Assembly: GCA_046153685.1 (NCBI GenBank)
Contig: JBJXGH010000191.1
Coordinates: forward strand, 1-64,000
Reading direction: 5' to 3'
DNA from: CAMAPP01 sp046153685
Lineage (GTDB): Bacteria > Pseudomonadota > Alphaproteobacteria > CADEGL01
Length of the DNA stretch: 64,000 bases
Part shown: piece after piece, positions 39,380-48,279 of the stretch
Position numbering within the stretch: position 1 is the stretch's first letter
Layout: each line of letters opens with the position of its first letter
Notes under the pieces: generated by a model
Told to the model about the DNA's origin: nothing
Seen by the model: the letters and a program-made list of their open reading frames with translations, nothing else
The model's database searches: none
Translations under genes and position numbers: made by a program

Positions 39380-40186
39380 TCAGTTTGGGACTAGTTCGAT
39401 CTGCTCGGGATGGGTTGCTTGGATCGCTGGCCCGTTGCGCGATTTTAGCCACCCGCGCACGCGGACGCGACGGCCTTCTAGGAACTTGGGATCGAGGCCC
39501 GCTTCGCGAAAGACCTTGAAGTCGGCAGGGTCGATTTCGATCGTGAAGTCCGTGCGCCAATTGCGCCCGAAATTGAGGAAGGCGCGGCCGCGCACCACGG
39601 CTACGGCCTCTATGCGGCCTTCGACCAATTGGAAACTGTCGATGTGGCGCTCGGCGTCTTCGGGGGAAAGGATGCGGTAAAAGCCATCGGACCAGATACC
39701 CCGCCCCTTGGCGCGCGCCTCGCGCTCGAGGCCAAGCATCTCGCGCGACAGCGCGCGGTTGTCCGCCCAGGTGTAAACCCGCGCCATGCCCGACGCGAGC
39801 AAGACGCCTTGAACCCAAGTGCCGTCGGGCAAATGGATATGGGCGAGAATCCGACCGTGCCGGTCGCGCCGCGCGCCGCCGTAGCTAAGGCTCACATTCC
39901 GATCTTGAACCAGGCGTTGCAATTCGGCTTTGGCCTCCTCGGCCAGGGGCCAGGCTGGGAAATGGGGCCGGCCAAGGGGCAATTTGGGCGCCTGGATGCC
40001 GACGAGCCGCACCTGGTTGCCATCCGCCAACACCACCGTGTCGCCATCGACGACCTCGATAACCCGCGCGTTTGCGCCGGTTTCGAGCGCCCGGGCCGGG
40101 CCCATCCAAGGCACGGCCAGCAAGAGCAGCGCCAAGGCCGCGCCCTTGCTCCGATGGACGATGGCCGGAAAAACTCCACCCGTCAC
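39380..40186 (-). CDS. staphylococcal-nuclease-fold protein, altered active site
   Basis: The 268-residue protein has a signal peptide (LALLLLAVPWMGPARALE) and an SNase/OB domain at about residues 40-180. It shows VDGDTVVLADGNQVRLVGI and DRHGRILAHI. In active thermonucleases the RLxxIDxPE motif carries a catalytic Glu; here it reads RLVGIQAPKLP, so Asp and Glu are replaced by Gln and Lys. The Arg of DRHGR remains. A second small domain at the C-terminus (GRRVRVRGWLKSRNG) resembles an OB-type fold. It may bind rather than cut nucleic acid. Confidence 0.78.
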   Translation of the reverse strand: MTGGVFPAIVHRSKGAALALLLLAVPWMGPARALETGANARVIEVVDGDTVVLADGNQVRLVGIQAPKLPLGRPHFPAWPLAEEAKAELQRLVQDRNVSLSYGGARRDRHGRILAHIHLPDGTWVQGVLLASGMARVYTWADNRALSREMLGLEREARAKGRGIWSDGFYRILSPEDAERHIDSFQLVEGRIEAVAVVRGRAFLNFGRNWRTDFTIEIDPADFKVFREAGLDPKFLEGRRVRVRGWLKSRNGPAIQATHPEQIELVPN

Positions 40187-40398
40187 GGCCTGTTCCTTGT
40201 CCCCCTCGCGCCATCCGAAGCCATCTTATCGCGATTGGCGTCTATGGCTTCAGCTTCGATCTTGTCCGTTGAATCCCATGACTCGATTCCGCCGCGCGAT
40301 GGCGCCAAGGTCTAAGCGCCCCTTCCAGGTCAGGCGATCCGAAGATCTGGACTTGAACCTTAGGCCATGCACCAATCCTCCTCGAAACGGAGAGTGAC

Positions 40399-41364
40399 AT
40401 GGCGCGCTGGGAACTCTATCCCGACATCGATCCTTACGAGACGGGCGAATTGGCCCTTGGCGGCCCGCATGTCATGTATTGGGAACAATCGGGCAATCCC
40501 AAGGGCATGCCTGTGCTGTTTCTGCATGGCGGCCCCGGCGCTGGGGCCACAGCCGCGCACCGGCGGTTTTTCGATCCCGAACACTATCGGATCGCGATTT
40601 TCGACCAACGCGGCTCGGGCCGATCGCGCCCCTTGGGCGAACTCGCCGACAACACCACGCACCATCTGATCGCCGATATCGAGATTTTGCGCCAACGCCT
40701 CGGTATCGAACGCTGGCTCGTCTTCGGCGGCTCCTGGGGTTCGACGCTCGCGCTTGCCTATGCCCAGGCCCATCCCGACCGGTGCCGGGGTCTGGTGCTA
40801 CGCGGAATATTTCTGTGCCGCCGCCAGGAAATCGATTGGTTTCTCTACGGCCTTCGAACCGTGTTCCCCGAGCCGTGGCGCAATTTCGCGGGCCATCTGC
40901 CGGTCGAGGAGCGCGCGGATCTGCTCGGCAATTACCATCGCCGCCTGATCGACCCCGATCCGGCCATCCATCTGCCCGCCGCGCGGGCCTGGAGCACCTA
41001 CGAGGGTTCGTGTTCGACCCTGATGCCAAGCCCCGAGACGGTCGCGGCCTTCGGTTCGGACCGCATGGCCTTGGGGTTGGCGCGCATCGAGGCGCATTAT
41101 TTCATGAACCATATTTTCATGGCCGAAGGCGCGCTCTTGAGCGGTATCGAGCGCATCCGCCATTTGCCGGCGGTCATCGTGCAGGGCCGCTACGACATGG
41201 TCTGCCCGATCGTGACCGCCGACGACCTGGTCCGCGCCTGGCCCGAGGCGGAATACATCGTCGTCCCCGATGCCGGCCATTCGGCCATGGAGCCCGGCAC
41301 GCGCGCGGCCCTGGTCGCGGCGACCGAAAAGATGAAGCACCTGGCCGCCGCCAAAGCCGCATGA
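40399..41364 (+). CDS. pip: prolyl iminopeptidase
   Basis: The 321-residue S33 peptidase cleaves N-terminal proline. The oxyanion motif HGGPGAGATAAHRRFFDP, FDQRGSGRSRP, the nucleophile elbow GGSWGSTLALAYAQ and the catalytic His in DAGHSAME match the family, as does RAWSTYEGSCSTL. The ATG at 40399 follows GGAGAGTGAC. The 212-bp region upstream (40187-40398) separates it from the divergent nuclease-fold gene and holds no recognised feature. Confidence 0.92.
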   Translation: MARWELYPDIDPYETGELALGGPHVMYWEQSGNPKGMPVLFLHGGPGAGATAAHRRFFDPEHYRIAIFDQRGSGRSRPLGELADNTTHHLIADIEILRQRLGIERWLVFGGSWGSTLALAYAQAHPDRCRGLVLRGIFLCRRQEIDWFLYGLRTVFPEPWRNFAGHLPVEERADLLGNYHRRLIDPDPAIHLPAARAWSTYEGSCSTLMPSPETVAAFGSDRMALGLARIEAHYFMNHIFMAEGALLSGIERIRHLPAVIVQGRYDMVCPIVTADDLVRAWPEAEYIVVPDAGHSAMEPGTRAALVAATEKMKHLAAAKAA

Positions 41365-41476
41365 AATCGCGATTTTGGGCCTCGCCTAGCGCCTTGCGCG
41401 GGGCTGCCGGATGAATATGATTGGGCGGTGCCGTCGCGCGCCGCGCCGTCCGGCAGTGTTCGTTTGGGGGTCAGCC

Positions 41477-42004
41477 GTGTTTGCCCGTTTTGCAGCCGCC
41501 TGTGCGGCTCTTTGCCTCGTTGCGGTCTTCGGTCCCGTGCCCGCTCGCGCGGATGACGACCCGTCCTTCGTGACCTTCCAGGCAGGCGCCCTGGATCTCC
41601 TGCAGAACCACAATAAGGCCGGCGCCTTCGCGATGGAATATCGCGACAATTCCACGTTTTGGATATTCAAGCCGTTTTTCGGCGCGATGGGCACCACCGA
41701 CGGCGCGGCGCATGGCTATGGCGGCGTATTGGTCGACATCTATCTGTGGCGGCGCATTGTGTTCACGCTGAGCTTCGCGCCCGGCCTCTATCACGATGGC
41801 AAAGGCGTACAACTCGGCTTTCCATTGGAATTCCGCTCGGCGGGCGAGCTTGCCTATCGCTTCGATGACCGCTCGCGCCTGGGCTTCATGATCAATCACA
41901 TTTCGAACGCGAGCCTGGGCAAGCGCAATCCCGGCACGGAAGTGATGATGCTCAGCTATTCGGTGCCGTTCACCTCGATGCTGGGCGGGAAAGGCTCGAA
42001 ATAG
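41477..42004 (+). CDS. pagL: lipid A 3-O-deacylase PagL-type
   Basis: PagL is an outer-membrane beta-barrel that removes the 3-O-acyl chain of lipid A. The GTG at 41477 is preferred because GGGGG precedes it by 6 bp and it gives a compact signal peptide (FARFAAACAALCLVAVFG). An ATG at 41411 in the same frame would add 22 residues. The catalytic triad region is visible as MINHISNASLGKRNPGTE: His and Ser in HIS and Glu in the NPGTE tail, like the HxSN motif of known PagL. It ends overlapping the convergent DMT transporter by 35 bp. Confidence 0.85.
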   Translation: MFARFAAACAALCLVAVFGPVPARADDDPSFVTFQAGALDLLQNHNKAGAFAMEYRDNSTFWIFKPFFGAMGTTDGAAHGYGGVLVDIYLWRRIVFTLSFAPGLYHDGKGVQLGFPLEFRSAGELAYRFDDRSRLGFMINHISNASLGKRNPGTEVMMLSYSVPFTSMLGGKGSK

Positions 42005-42860
42005 GTCGGTTGACCAACCACACCCCGATCGTCGCCAGCAGAAATCCCGTGCCCGCCCCCCAGCCGATATCCTCGCCCAGCACCAACCAACCGAGAACCG
42101 CCGTCGTTCCCGGCGTGAGGTAAAAATTGGCCGAGACCTGGCCAGCTTTCCCGCGTTTGAGCATGTACAGCAACAGCGCCATGCCGCCGAGCGAGATGGC
42201 GAAGGTCAAATAGAGCAGCGTCGCGACAGTCTCCACGCTCCACTCGGCGTGAACATCCTCCAAGGCGAACGCCGCCGCGCCCGCGACGACCGCGGCGGCG
42301 CCCAATTGCACCGTGTTCGCGGGCACGAGCGCGCCCGCGCGGCAATGGCGCGCGTAATACAGCGTGCCCGCAACGAACGCGCCGACGCCCGCGATCGCCA
42401 CGGCCATGGCCTCGAAGCGTTCCCAATCGTCCGCCCTCACCCCGACCACGAGCGCCACGCCCGCGACGCCGAACGCCATGCCGCACCATTGGCGCGCACG
42501 AAAGCGCTCGCCAAGAAAATGCCCCGATAGCAGGGCGACCGCGATCGGATGCAGCGAGCCGATGAGCGCGATGGTCGCGGCGCTGATGCGCGCCAGCGCG
42601 AGATAGGAGCAGGCAAGATAGATCCCGTTGATGAGCACGCCCGCGAGCACGAAATGATGCCATCGCCCGGCAAGCGCGGACCAGTCCTGGCGCACGAGAA
42701 GCGCAAGCGCGCCCAAGACGGATACCGCCAAGACAAAGCGCAGGAACAGAAAATAGAGCGGCGAAATATCCGGCAGCCCCATGCGCACGGCGACGAAGGC
42801 CGAACTCCAGAGCAGCACGAACAGGGCGGGTATGGCACGCGCGAGCGCTGCCTCGCTCAT
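41970..42860 (-). CDS. DMT-superfamily EamA transporter
   Basis: The 296-residue inner-membrane protein has two EamA repeats, starting LLWSSAFVAVRMGLPDISPL, with the second near AGTLYYARHCRAGALVP. The ATG at 42860 begins MSEAALARAIPAL. The substrate is unknown. Its 3' end overlaps the convergent pagL gene. It lies downstream of the two ectoine-synthase-like genes on the same strand, 57 bp after them in transcription order. Confidence 0.87.
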   Translation of the reverse strand: MSEAALARAIPALFVLLWSSAFVAVRMGLPDISPLYFLFLRFVLAVSVLGALALLVRQDWSALAGRWHHFVLAGVLINGIYLACSYLALARISAATIALIGSLHPIAVALLSGHFLGERFRARQWCGMAFGVAGVALVVGVRADDWERFEAMAVAIAGVGAFVAGTLYYARHCRAGALVPANTVQLGAAAVVAGAAAFALEDVHAEWSVETVATLLYLTFAISLGGMALLLYMLKRGKAGQVSANFYLTPGTTAVLGWLVLGEDIGWGAGTGFLLATIGVWLVNRPISSLSRPASR

Positions 42861-42917
42861 CGCGCGCACGCGAATGCATCGCCCAACGTGCGTGCGAACG
42901 CATTGGGCGGCGCGGTG

Positions 42918-43298
42918 CTAAAGAATGGGATAGGAGCCGTCCTTGTCGTGTATCTCGGAGCCGACAAGCGCCGGAGTGAAGACACAGATAATCCGCATCC
43001 GGGTCTTGGCGGCAAGCTTGTGCCGGTCATGCTGGTCCAGGCAGTACATCGTGCCCGGCCGCGCGGCGTAGGTCTTGCCGGTGCTCAAATCCTCGAGCGT
43101 GCCTTCGCCTTCGAGAATGTAATTGCCTTCGATATGGTTCTTGTAGTGGAGAACGGCCTCGCCTCCCGCCTCGATCGTGGTGTCGGTCATGGTGAAGCCC
43201 ACGCCGTCCGCGCGCGTGAGAAAGCGCAGGCTCGAGCCGGTCGCCACCTTGCGGTGATTCGGCCCGCCCTCCAAATCTTCCTTGTAGCGAACGATCAT
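42918..43298 (-). CDS. ectoine synthase-like cupin, copy 1
   Basis: The 126-residue protein aligns with EctC, which closes N-gamma-acetyldiaminobutyrate to ectoine. It keeps the three iron ligands at the EctC numbering: Glu57 in NHIEGNYILEGEG, Tyr85 in GTMYCLDQHD and His93 in DRHKL. The end VFTPALVGSEIHDKDGSYP also matches. ectA and ectB are not beside it. Transcription order places it 22 bp after copy 2. It could act on another substrate, as lone EctC proteins can salvage ectoine precursors. Confidence 0.85.
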   Translation of the reverse strand: MIVRYKEDLEGGPNHRKVATGSSLRFLTRADGVGFTMTDTTIEAGGEAVLHYKNHIEGNYILEGEGTLEDLSTGKTYAARPGTMYCLDQHDRHKLAAKTRMRIICVFTPALVGSEIHDKDGSYPIL

Positions 43299-43320
43299 CG
43301 AAATCTCCCTTGTTGCCGAT

Positions 43321-43701
43321 TCACAGAATGGGATAGGACCCTGTTTCGTCGTGGGCTTCGGTGCCCACCAGAGCGGGCACGAAGACGACGATGATGCGGA
43401 TGCGCGTTCTGCAGGTGACGCGATGCCGGTCGGCTTTGTCGAGGGTGAACATCATGCCCGGACGAATCTCGTGGCTGCGGCCCGAATCGAGATCCTCGAG
43501 CGTGCCCGTGCCCTCGACGATGTAATTGGTTTCGATGTGGTTCTTGTATTGCAATGTCGCGACGCGGCCCGGCTCCATGGTGAAATCGACCATGGAAAAC
43601 CCGACGCCGTCGCCACGCACCAAAAGGCGGTAGCTTTCGCCCGCGGCGAGCGCGCGATGATGCGGCCCGCCCTTCAAATCCTCGCGATGCTTCACGATCA
43701 T
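43321..43701 (-). CDS. ectoine synthase-like cupin, copy 2
   Basis: The product has 126 residues, the same length as copy 1, with about half of its residues identical. It keeps Glu57 (NHIETNYIVEGTG) and His93 (DRHRV). Residue 85 is Phe in place of the iron-binding Tyr (GMMFTLDKAD), and the DQHD segment is DKAD. The ATG at 43701 aligns with the copy 1 start (MIVKHREDL); earlier in-frame starts lack similarity. It is the first gene of the pair. It may be a non-catalytic or altered partner. Confidence 0.82.
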   Translation of the reverse strand: MIVKHREDLKGGPHHRALAAGESYRLLVRGDGVGFSMVDFTMEPGRVATLQYKNHIETNYIVEGTGTLEDLDSGRSHEIRPGMMFTLDKADRHRVTCRTRIRIIVVFVPALVGTEAHDETGSYPIL

Positions 43702-43793
43702 GGCATCGTCCACCCCGGCTTCCGACTCCATTTCGGAGCCGACGAACTTTAGGCACGGCGGCGCGCGAAAGCGAATCACGCGGTCTTGCTCGG

Positions 43794-44714
43794 TCACCCG
43801 GCAGCGGGCACCCTCTTGTGTCCGCTCCAAATCTGCATGGCGAAAATTGCCCCGACGATGAGCGCGCCGCCCACGGCCTGGAGCGGCGTCAGCACCTCAC
43901 CCAGCAAAAAATAAGACAGGACGACGACGAACACCGGCTCGGCCGAAAGCGCCAGGGCTATGCGCGTCGGCCCCGCCATGGACAAGGCGCTGAACATGGA
44001 AAATAGCGCGGTGCCGTTGAGCGCGGCGATGGCAAACAAGCAGATCATGCCCCGATCGGTTGCCGGCAGGACGAAGCTGTCGGTCGCAAGAAAGGCGATC
44101 ATGCCCACGAGCGCCCCGCAGGGCTGCATGTGCAGCATGATGCGCAAGCTGTCGATATTGCCGAGCGTTCGATTGGTGGCGACGATCAGGATGGAGAGGC
44201 CCACGGCGCTCAAGCCCGCAAGCGCAACCCCACGCGCGTCCAAGTCCAACAGCGAGACCTGGAGCACGAGAGACAGCCCCGCGAACGCCGCCGCGATCGA
44301 AGCGAGCTTCACCGGCGTCAACGGCTCGCCCACCACGATACGCATCAAGAGCGCAACCAGAAGCGGATAGACATATTCGATGAGGACGGCGAGGCTAACG
44401 GGCACGAACAGGAACGACGCGTAAATCGAAAGCGTCTGGAAGCACATGAGGACGCCAAGCGCGCAAGCGATCGCGCGCTGGCGCGGCCTCAGCCGGATGG
44501 GCTTGGACGCAAGCAGCGCATAGGTCAGCAGAACCACGAACACGGCCGACAGCCGCACGCCGATGATCGCCTGAGGCGAGCCGCCCGCGGCATAGACCTC
44601 GCGCGCCAAGATCACGCTCATGCCAAAGCACAGCGCGCTGCCGATGCCCACGGCGAGGCCAAGCCAGGCGCGCCGGCCGATGGCCGTGGCGTCGTGCGAT
44701 TGCGGACCGGTCAT
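43794..44714 (-). CDS. DMT-superfamily EamA transporter
   Basis: The 306-residue protein has two EamA repeats (LCFGMSVILAREVYAAGG; GLSILIVATNRTLGN). The ATG at 44714 is chosen because AGGGGGGCAGA precedes it. It ends 92 bp before the EctC-like copy 2 start on the same strand, so it may be cotranscribed with the pair. Whether it moves a compatible solute or its precursor is speculation. Confidence 0.85.
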   Translation of the reverse strand: MTGPQSHDATAIGRRAWLGLAVGIGSALCFGMSVILAREVYAAGGSPQAIIGVRLSAVFVVLLTYALLASKPIRLRPRQRAIACALGVLMCFQTLSIYASFLFVPVSLAVLIEYVYPLLVALLMRIVVGEPLTPVKLASIAAAFAGLSLVLQVSLLDLDARGVALAGLSAVGLSILIVATNRTLGNIDSLRIMLHMQPCGALVGMIAFLATDSFVLPATDRGMICLFAIAALNGTALFSMFSALSMAGPTRIALALSAEPVFVVVLSYFLLGEVLTPLQAVGGALIVGAIFAMQIWSGHKRVPAAG

Positions 44715-44914
44715 TCTGCCCCCCTGACCGAGCTTATCCAAGGCGCGCCTGCGAACCTAGCGCGGCGGACACGGCGCGGCCTTTGGTTGATCGCCGCAGT
44801 TGCATAGTGTCCGCTGGCATGGCAGTGGCGCGCGAACGGGGTTCCGTTGGAGCCGGGCGAGGCCTAAAGTGTCCAACGGCCATGGAAGCTCGCAGCAATC
44901 AAGGGAGCGCCGCG

Positions 44915-45871
44915 ATGGCGAAGTTGATGTTTGAAACCGTGACCATCGTTGGAACCGGGGTAATCGGCCGGAGCTGGATCCGGGTCTTTGCGCGCGCCGG
45001 ATGCAAGGTTCGTGTCTTCGACCAAGACCCGGCGCAAGCCAAGCGCGCGGTCGATTGGCTGGCCGCCGATACGGCGCTCGATGTCAGGGAAGGCTTCATC
45101 GACGAGCAAACCCGCGCCGACACGCTCGCCTCAGTGACCCTGCACGCCGATCTGGCCGAGGCATTCCGTGGCGCGGGCTTTGCGCAGGAAAGCGGACCTG
45201 AGAATCTTGCGGCCAAGCGCGCGATCTATGCCGCCATGGACAAGGCGGCGGCGCCCGATGTCATCCTATCGAGCTCGACTTCGGCGCTCGACATCGACGC
45301 CATCGCCGGCGATCTGCCGGGTGCCGCGCGCTGCATCATGGCGCATCCGTGCAATCCGCCCCATATCGTGCCGGTGGTCGAGATTCTGGGCACGAAAAAA
45401 ACCCCCGCCTCGGTGCGCCAGGCAACTTGCGATTTCATGACCGAACTTGGGCAGAAGCCCGTTGTGCTCAATTTTTTCGTCACCGGATTTCTGCTCAACC
45501 GCATCCAGGCCGCCGTGGTGCGCGAGGCCTTTCTGCTGGTCGAAAGCGGCGTGGCCAATGCCGAAGACATCGATTCGACGATCAAGGACGGCCTTGCCTT
45601 GCGTTGGGCGTTCATCGGCTGCTTCGGCGCCAATCATTTGAATTCCGACGGAGGCATCAAGACGTATTTCGAGCGCTATGCACAGACCTATCGCGATATG
45701 ATCGCGGACTTGAAAAACGATGCCCCGGCCTTCGCACCCGAAACCATGGCGCAGATTGAACGCGAATGCGGCTTCAAGCCCGGCGCCGAAAACATCCGCG
45801 CCTTCGGCCAATGGCGCGACCGGATGATCCTCCGCCTCAAGGCGATCAAGGCCAAACACACGCGCCCATAA
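44915..45871 (+). CDS. 3-hydroxyacyl-CoA dehydrogenase family / carnitine dehydrogenase-like
   Basis: The 318-residue protein has the NAD Rossmann motif VTIVGTGVIGRSWIRVFARAG and family segments SSSTSALDIDAI, AHPCNPPHIVPVVEI (catalytic His) and FVTGFLLNRIQAAVVREAF. This size and motif set fit the lambda-crystallin, L-gulonate and L-carnitine dehydrogenase group rather than the fused fatty-acid oxidation enzymes. AAGGGAG precedes the ATG at 44915. A CaiD-like gene follows after 27 bp, favouring a carnitine-type substrate; this remains inference. Confidence 0.83.
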   Translation: MAKLMFETVTIVGTGVIGRSWIRVFARAGCKVRVFDQDPAQAKRAVDWLAADTALDVREGFIDEQTRADTLASVTLHADLAEAFRGAGFAQESGPENLAAKRAIYAAMDKAAAPDVILSSSTSALDIDAIAGDLPGAARCIMAHPCNPPHIVPVVEILGTKKTPASVRQATCDFMTELGQKPVVLNFFVTGFLLNRIQAAVVREAFLLVESGVANAEDIDSTIKDGLALRWAFIGCFGANHLNSDGGIKTYFERYAQTYRDMIADLKNDAPAFAPETMAQIERECGFKPGAENIRAFGQWRDRMILRLKAIKAKHTRP

Positions 45872-45898
45872 GAGCGATTTTCCAATTCGGAGAGTTTC

Positions 45899-46687
45899 AT
45901 GAGCGACATCGTCAAACTAAGCCGGTCGAACGGCGTATTCGAAATCGTCTTCGACCGGCCTCCGGTAAACGCGATCGATGCGCCGACCAGTCGGCGCCTG
46001 GGTCAGGTGTTCGACGAATACCGGCGCGACGACGATCTCAAATGCGCGATCGTTACGGCGCCGGGCGACCGCATCTTCTCGGCCGGCTGGGACTTGAAGG
46101 CAGCCGCGCTGCAAGGCGAGAACGAGGACGCGGAATGGGGCGTGGGTGGTTTTGCCGGCATTACGCAAATGTTCGACTTGTACAAGCCGGTGATCGCGGC
46201 GGTTAACGGCCGCGCGATCGGCGGTGGCTTCGAAATCGCGCTCGGCTGCGACATCATCATCGCGGCCGAGACCGCGGATTTTTCTCTCCCCGAGGCCGCG
46301 CGCGGCGTGACGGCGGATGCGGGCGGGCTTCAGGTCCTGCCCCGGCGCGTACCCATGAACATCGCGATGGAATTGCTGCTGACCGGGCGGCGCATGTCAG
46401 CCGCGGAAGCGCACAAATGGGGTCTGGTCAATCAGGTCGTGCCTCTGGCGAAGCTTATGGACACCGCACGGGAATTGGCGCGCCAGATCGCCGAGGGCGC
46501 GCCGCTGTCCATCCAGGCAACCAAAGAGGTCATTCGCGGCATCGAGGGCATGCCGCTGCGCGAGACCTACCGAATGATCAAGGAACGCAGATTTCCGGTT
46601 CACGCCAAGATGCTGACCTCGGAGGACCACTTGGAAGGCCCGCGCGCCTTCGCCGAGAAGCGCAAGCCGGCCTGGAAGGGCCGCTGA
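45899..46687 (+). CDS. caiD: crotonobetainyl-CoA hydratase CaiD-like
   Basis: The 262-residue crotonase-fold protein is close to E. coli CaiD, which hydrates crotonobetainyl-CoA to L-carnitinyl-CoA. Shared segments include FSAGWDLKAAA, GGFAGITQMFDLYKPVIAAVNG, GGGFEIALGCD, a RxVPMNIAMELLLTGRRM segment and the end EGPRAFAEKRKPAWKGR. The oxyanion-hole GGGFE is intact. It sits 8 bp before the AMP-binding ligase gene. Substrate assignment rests on similarity only. Confidence 0.85.
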   Translation: MSDIVKLSRSNGVFEIVFDRPPVNAIDAPTSRRLGQVFDEYRRDDDLKCAIVTAPGDRIFSAGWDLKAAALQGENEDAEWGVGGFAGITQMFDLYKPVIAAVNGRAIGGGFEIALGCDIIIAAETADFSLPEAARGVTADAGGLQVLPRRVPMNIAMELLLTGRRMSAAEAHKWGLVNQVVPLAKLMDTARELARQIAEGAPLSIQATKEVIRGIEGMPLRETYRMIKERRFPVHAKMLTSEDHLEGPRAFAEKRKPAWKGR

Positions 46688-46695
46688 GCGATTCG

Positions 46696-48279
46696 ATGGA
46701 ATCCGCGCGGCTACTTGTCGATCTGCTCGGCAAGGACCGGGCGAGCGTCACCGAGCTGTTGGAGGCACGGTGCCGCACGACGCCCGATGCGCCGTTCCTG
46801 CGCCACCAATCGGGGCGCTGGACCTATGGCGGGGCTTGGGAGGAGATGCGCCGCTTCGCGGGGTTTTTGTCCGCTCGTGCCGAGCCGCGTCCGCGCGTGG
46901 CGACGTATCTGTCGAAGCGCCCCGAGGCGCTTTGGGCGTGGTTCGGCACCACGCTCGCGGGCGGTATTCACGTGGCGCTCAATCGCGCGCACAAGGGCGA
47001 ACTGCTCGCCGACATGGCCCGGCGCACGAAGGCGAAATTGCTGGTGACCGAGGAATCGGCCTGGGCAACCCTGCCCGATCCCGCGCGCTGCGGCTTTTCC
47101 CGCGTTTTGTTCGTCGATGCCGCGCCCCGGAGCGCGCGCGTCCAAGGAGTCGAATTCCTCGATTGGGACGCGGTCCGCCGCGCGCCGCAAGGCGAGATCG
47201 TGCCGTCCACGCCCAACGACACGGCGTGCCTGCTGTATACCTCGGGCACGACGGGGCGCTCGAAGGCGGTGCTGGTGCCGCACAACATGTACGCACGCGG
47301 CGCCGCCAATGTCGCGGCGGCCTTCGAATTCGGCCCCGAGGACGTGATCCACGATTGGGCGCCGCTATCGCATATCGGCGGGCAGATGCACATGACGCTC
47401 GCGGCCGTTTCTTCGGGAGCGTGTCTTGCGCAGTACGATACCTTTTCGCGCACGCGCTTTTGGGATCAGATCGCGGAAAGCCGCGCAACCGCGTTCTTCG
47501 GCTTCTCGAACATCCTGTCGCTGCTGATGATGGCGCCGGAAAGTCCGGCCGATCGCCGGCACACACTCCGCGTCGGTCTTGTCGCGCACATGCAGGAGAA
47601 GGCGCAACTTGCCTTCGAGTCGCGGTTCGGCGTGAAGCTTTGGGACACCTACGGCATGAGCGAGGGCGAGCCCATGACCTTGCCCGCGCAAGGCGTGCCG
47701 CCGGGTTGTTCGGGCGCGCCCGGACCCGATTTCGAACTCGCCATCGCGGACGAGAATGACAATCTTTTGCCCACGGGCGAGGTCGGGCGGATCGTCATGC
47801 GCCCAAGGGCCGCCGATGTGATGATGAAGGCCTACGAGGACGACGATGCGGCGACGCTCGATGCCTGGCGCAATCTGTGGTTCCACACCCAGGATTTGGG
47901 CCGCCTCGATGAGCATGGATTTCTTTGGTATGTCGATCGCCTGAAACATTCGATTCGCCGCGCGGGCGAGAACATCTCGTCCGCCGAGGTCGAGCGCGCG
48001 CTGAAGGCGCACCCCGATGTGCACGACTGCGCGGTCGTGGGCGTGCCCGATCCCTTGACGGTGGAAGCGGTGAAGGCGGTGGTCGTGCCGCGCGCGGGCG
48101 CAATTCTCGATGCGCCGTCCCTCCACGCCTATGCGGTACGCGAAATGGCGCGCTTCATGGTGCCGCGCTATATCGAGATTCGCGCGGTTCTGCCCTATAC
48201 CGATGTCGGCAAGGTCAAGCGCGACGAGTTGCATGCGGCCGGCCCCTTCATCTGGGACGCCGAGGAAGCCGGGCGATGA
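46696..48279 (+). CDS. AMP-binding acyl-CoA ligase, CaiC-like
   Basis: The 527-residue ANL enzyme activates an acid to the CoA ester. Its P-loop is LLYTSGTTGRSKAVLVP; later segments are DTYGMSEGEPM, WFHTQDLGRLDEHGFLW and DRLKHSIRRAGENISSAEVE, with the catalytic Lys in DVGKVKRDEL. The neighbour caiD-like gene suggests a betaine acid substrate, as for CaiC. The ATG at 46696 is 8 bp after the caiD-like stop, and its stop overlaps the next gene by 4 bp (ATGA). Confidence 0.87.
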   Translation: MESARLLVDLLGKDRASVTELLEARCRTTPDAPFLRHQSGRWTYGGAWEEMRRFAGFLSARAEPRPRVATYLSKRPEALWAWFGTTLAGGIHVALNRAHKGELLADMARRTKAKLLVTEESAWATLPDPARCGFSRVLFVDAAPRSARVQGVEFLDWDAVRRAPQGEIVPSTPNDTACLLYTSGTTGRSKAVLVPHNMYARGAANVAAAFEFGPEDVIHDWAPLSHIGGQMHMTLAAVSSGACLAQYDTFSRTRFWDQIAESRATAFFGFSNILSLLMMAPESPADRRHTLRVGLVAHMQEKAQLAFESRFGVKLWDTYGMSEGEPMTLPAQGVPPGCSGAPGPDFELAIADENDNLLPTGEVGRIVMRPRAADVMMKAYEDDDAATLDAWRNLWFHTQDLGRLDEHGFLWYVDRLKHSIRRAGENISSAEVERALKAHPDVHDCAVVGVPDPLTVEAVKAVVVPRAGAILDAPSLHAYAVREMARFMVPRYIEIRAVLPYTDVGKVKRDELHAAGPFIWDAEEAGR

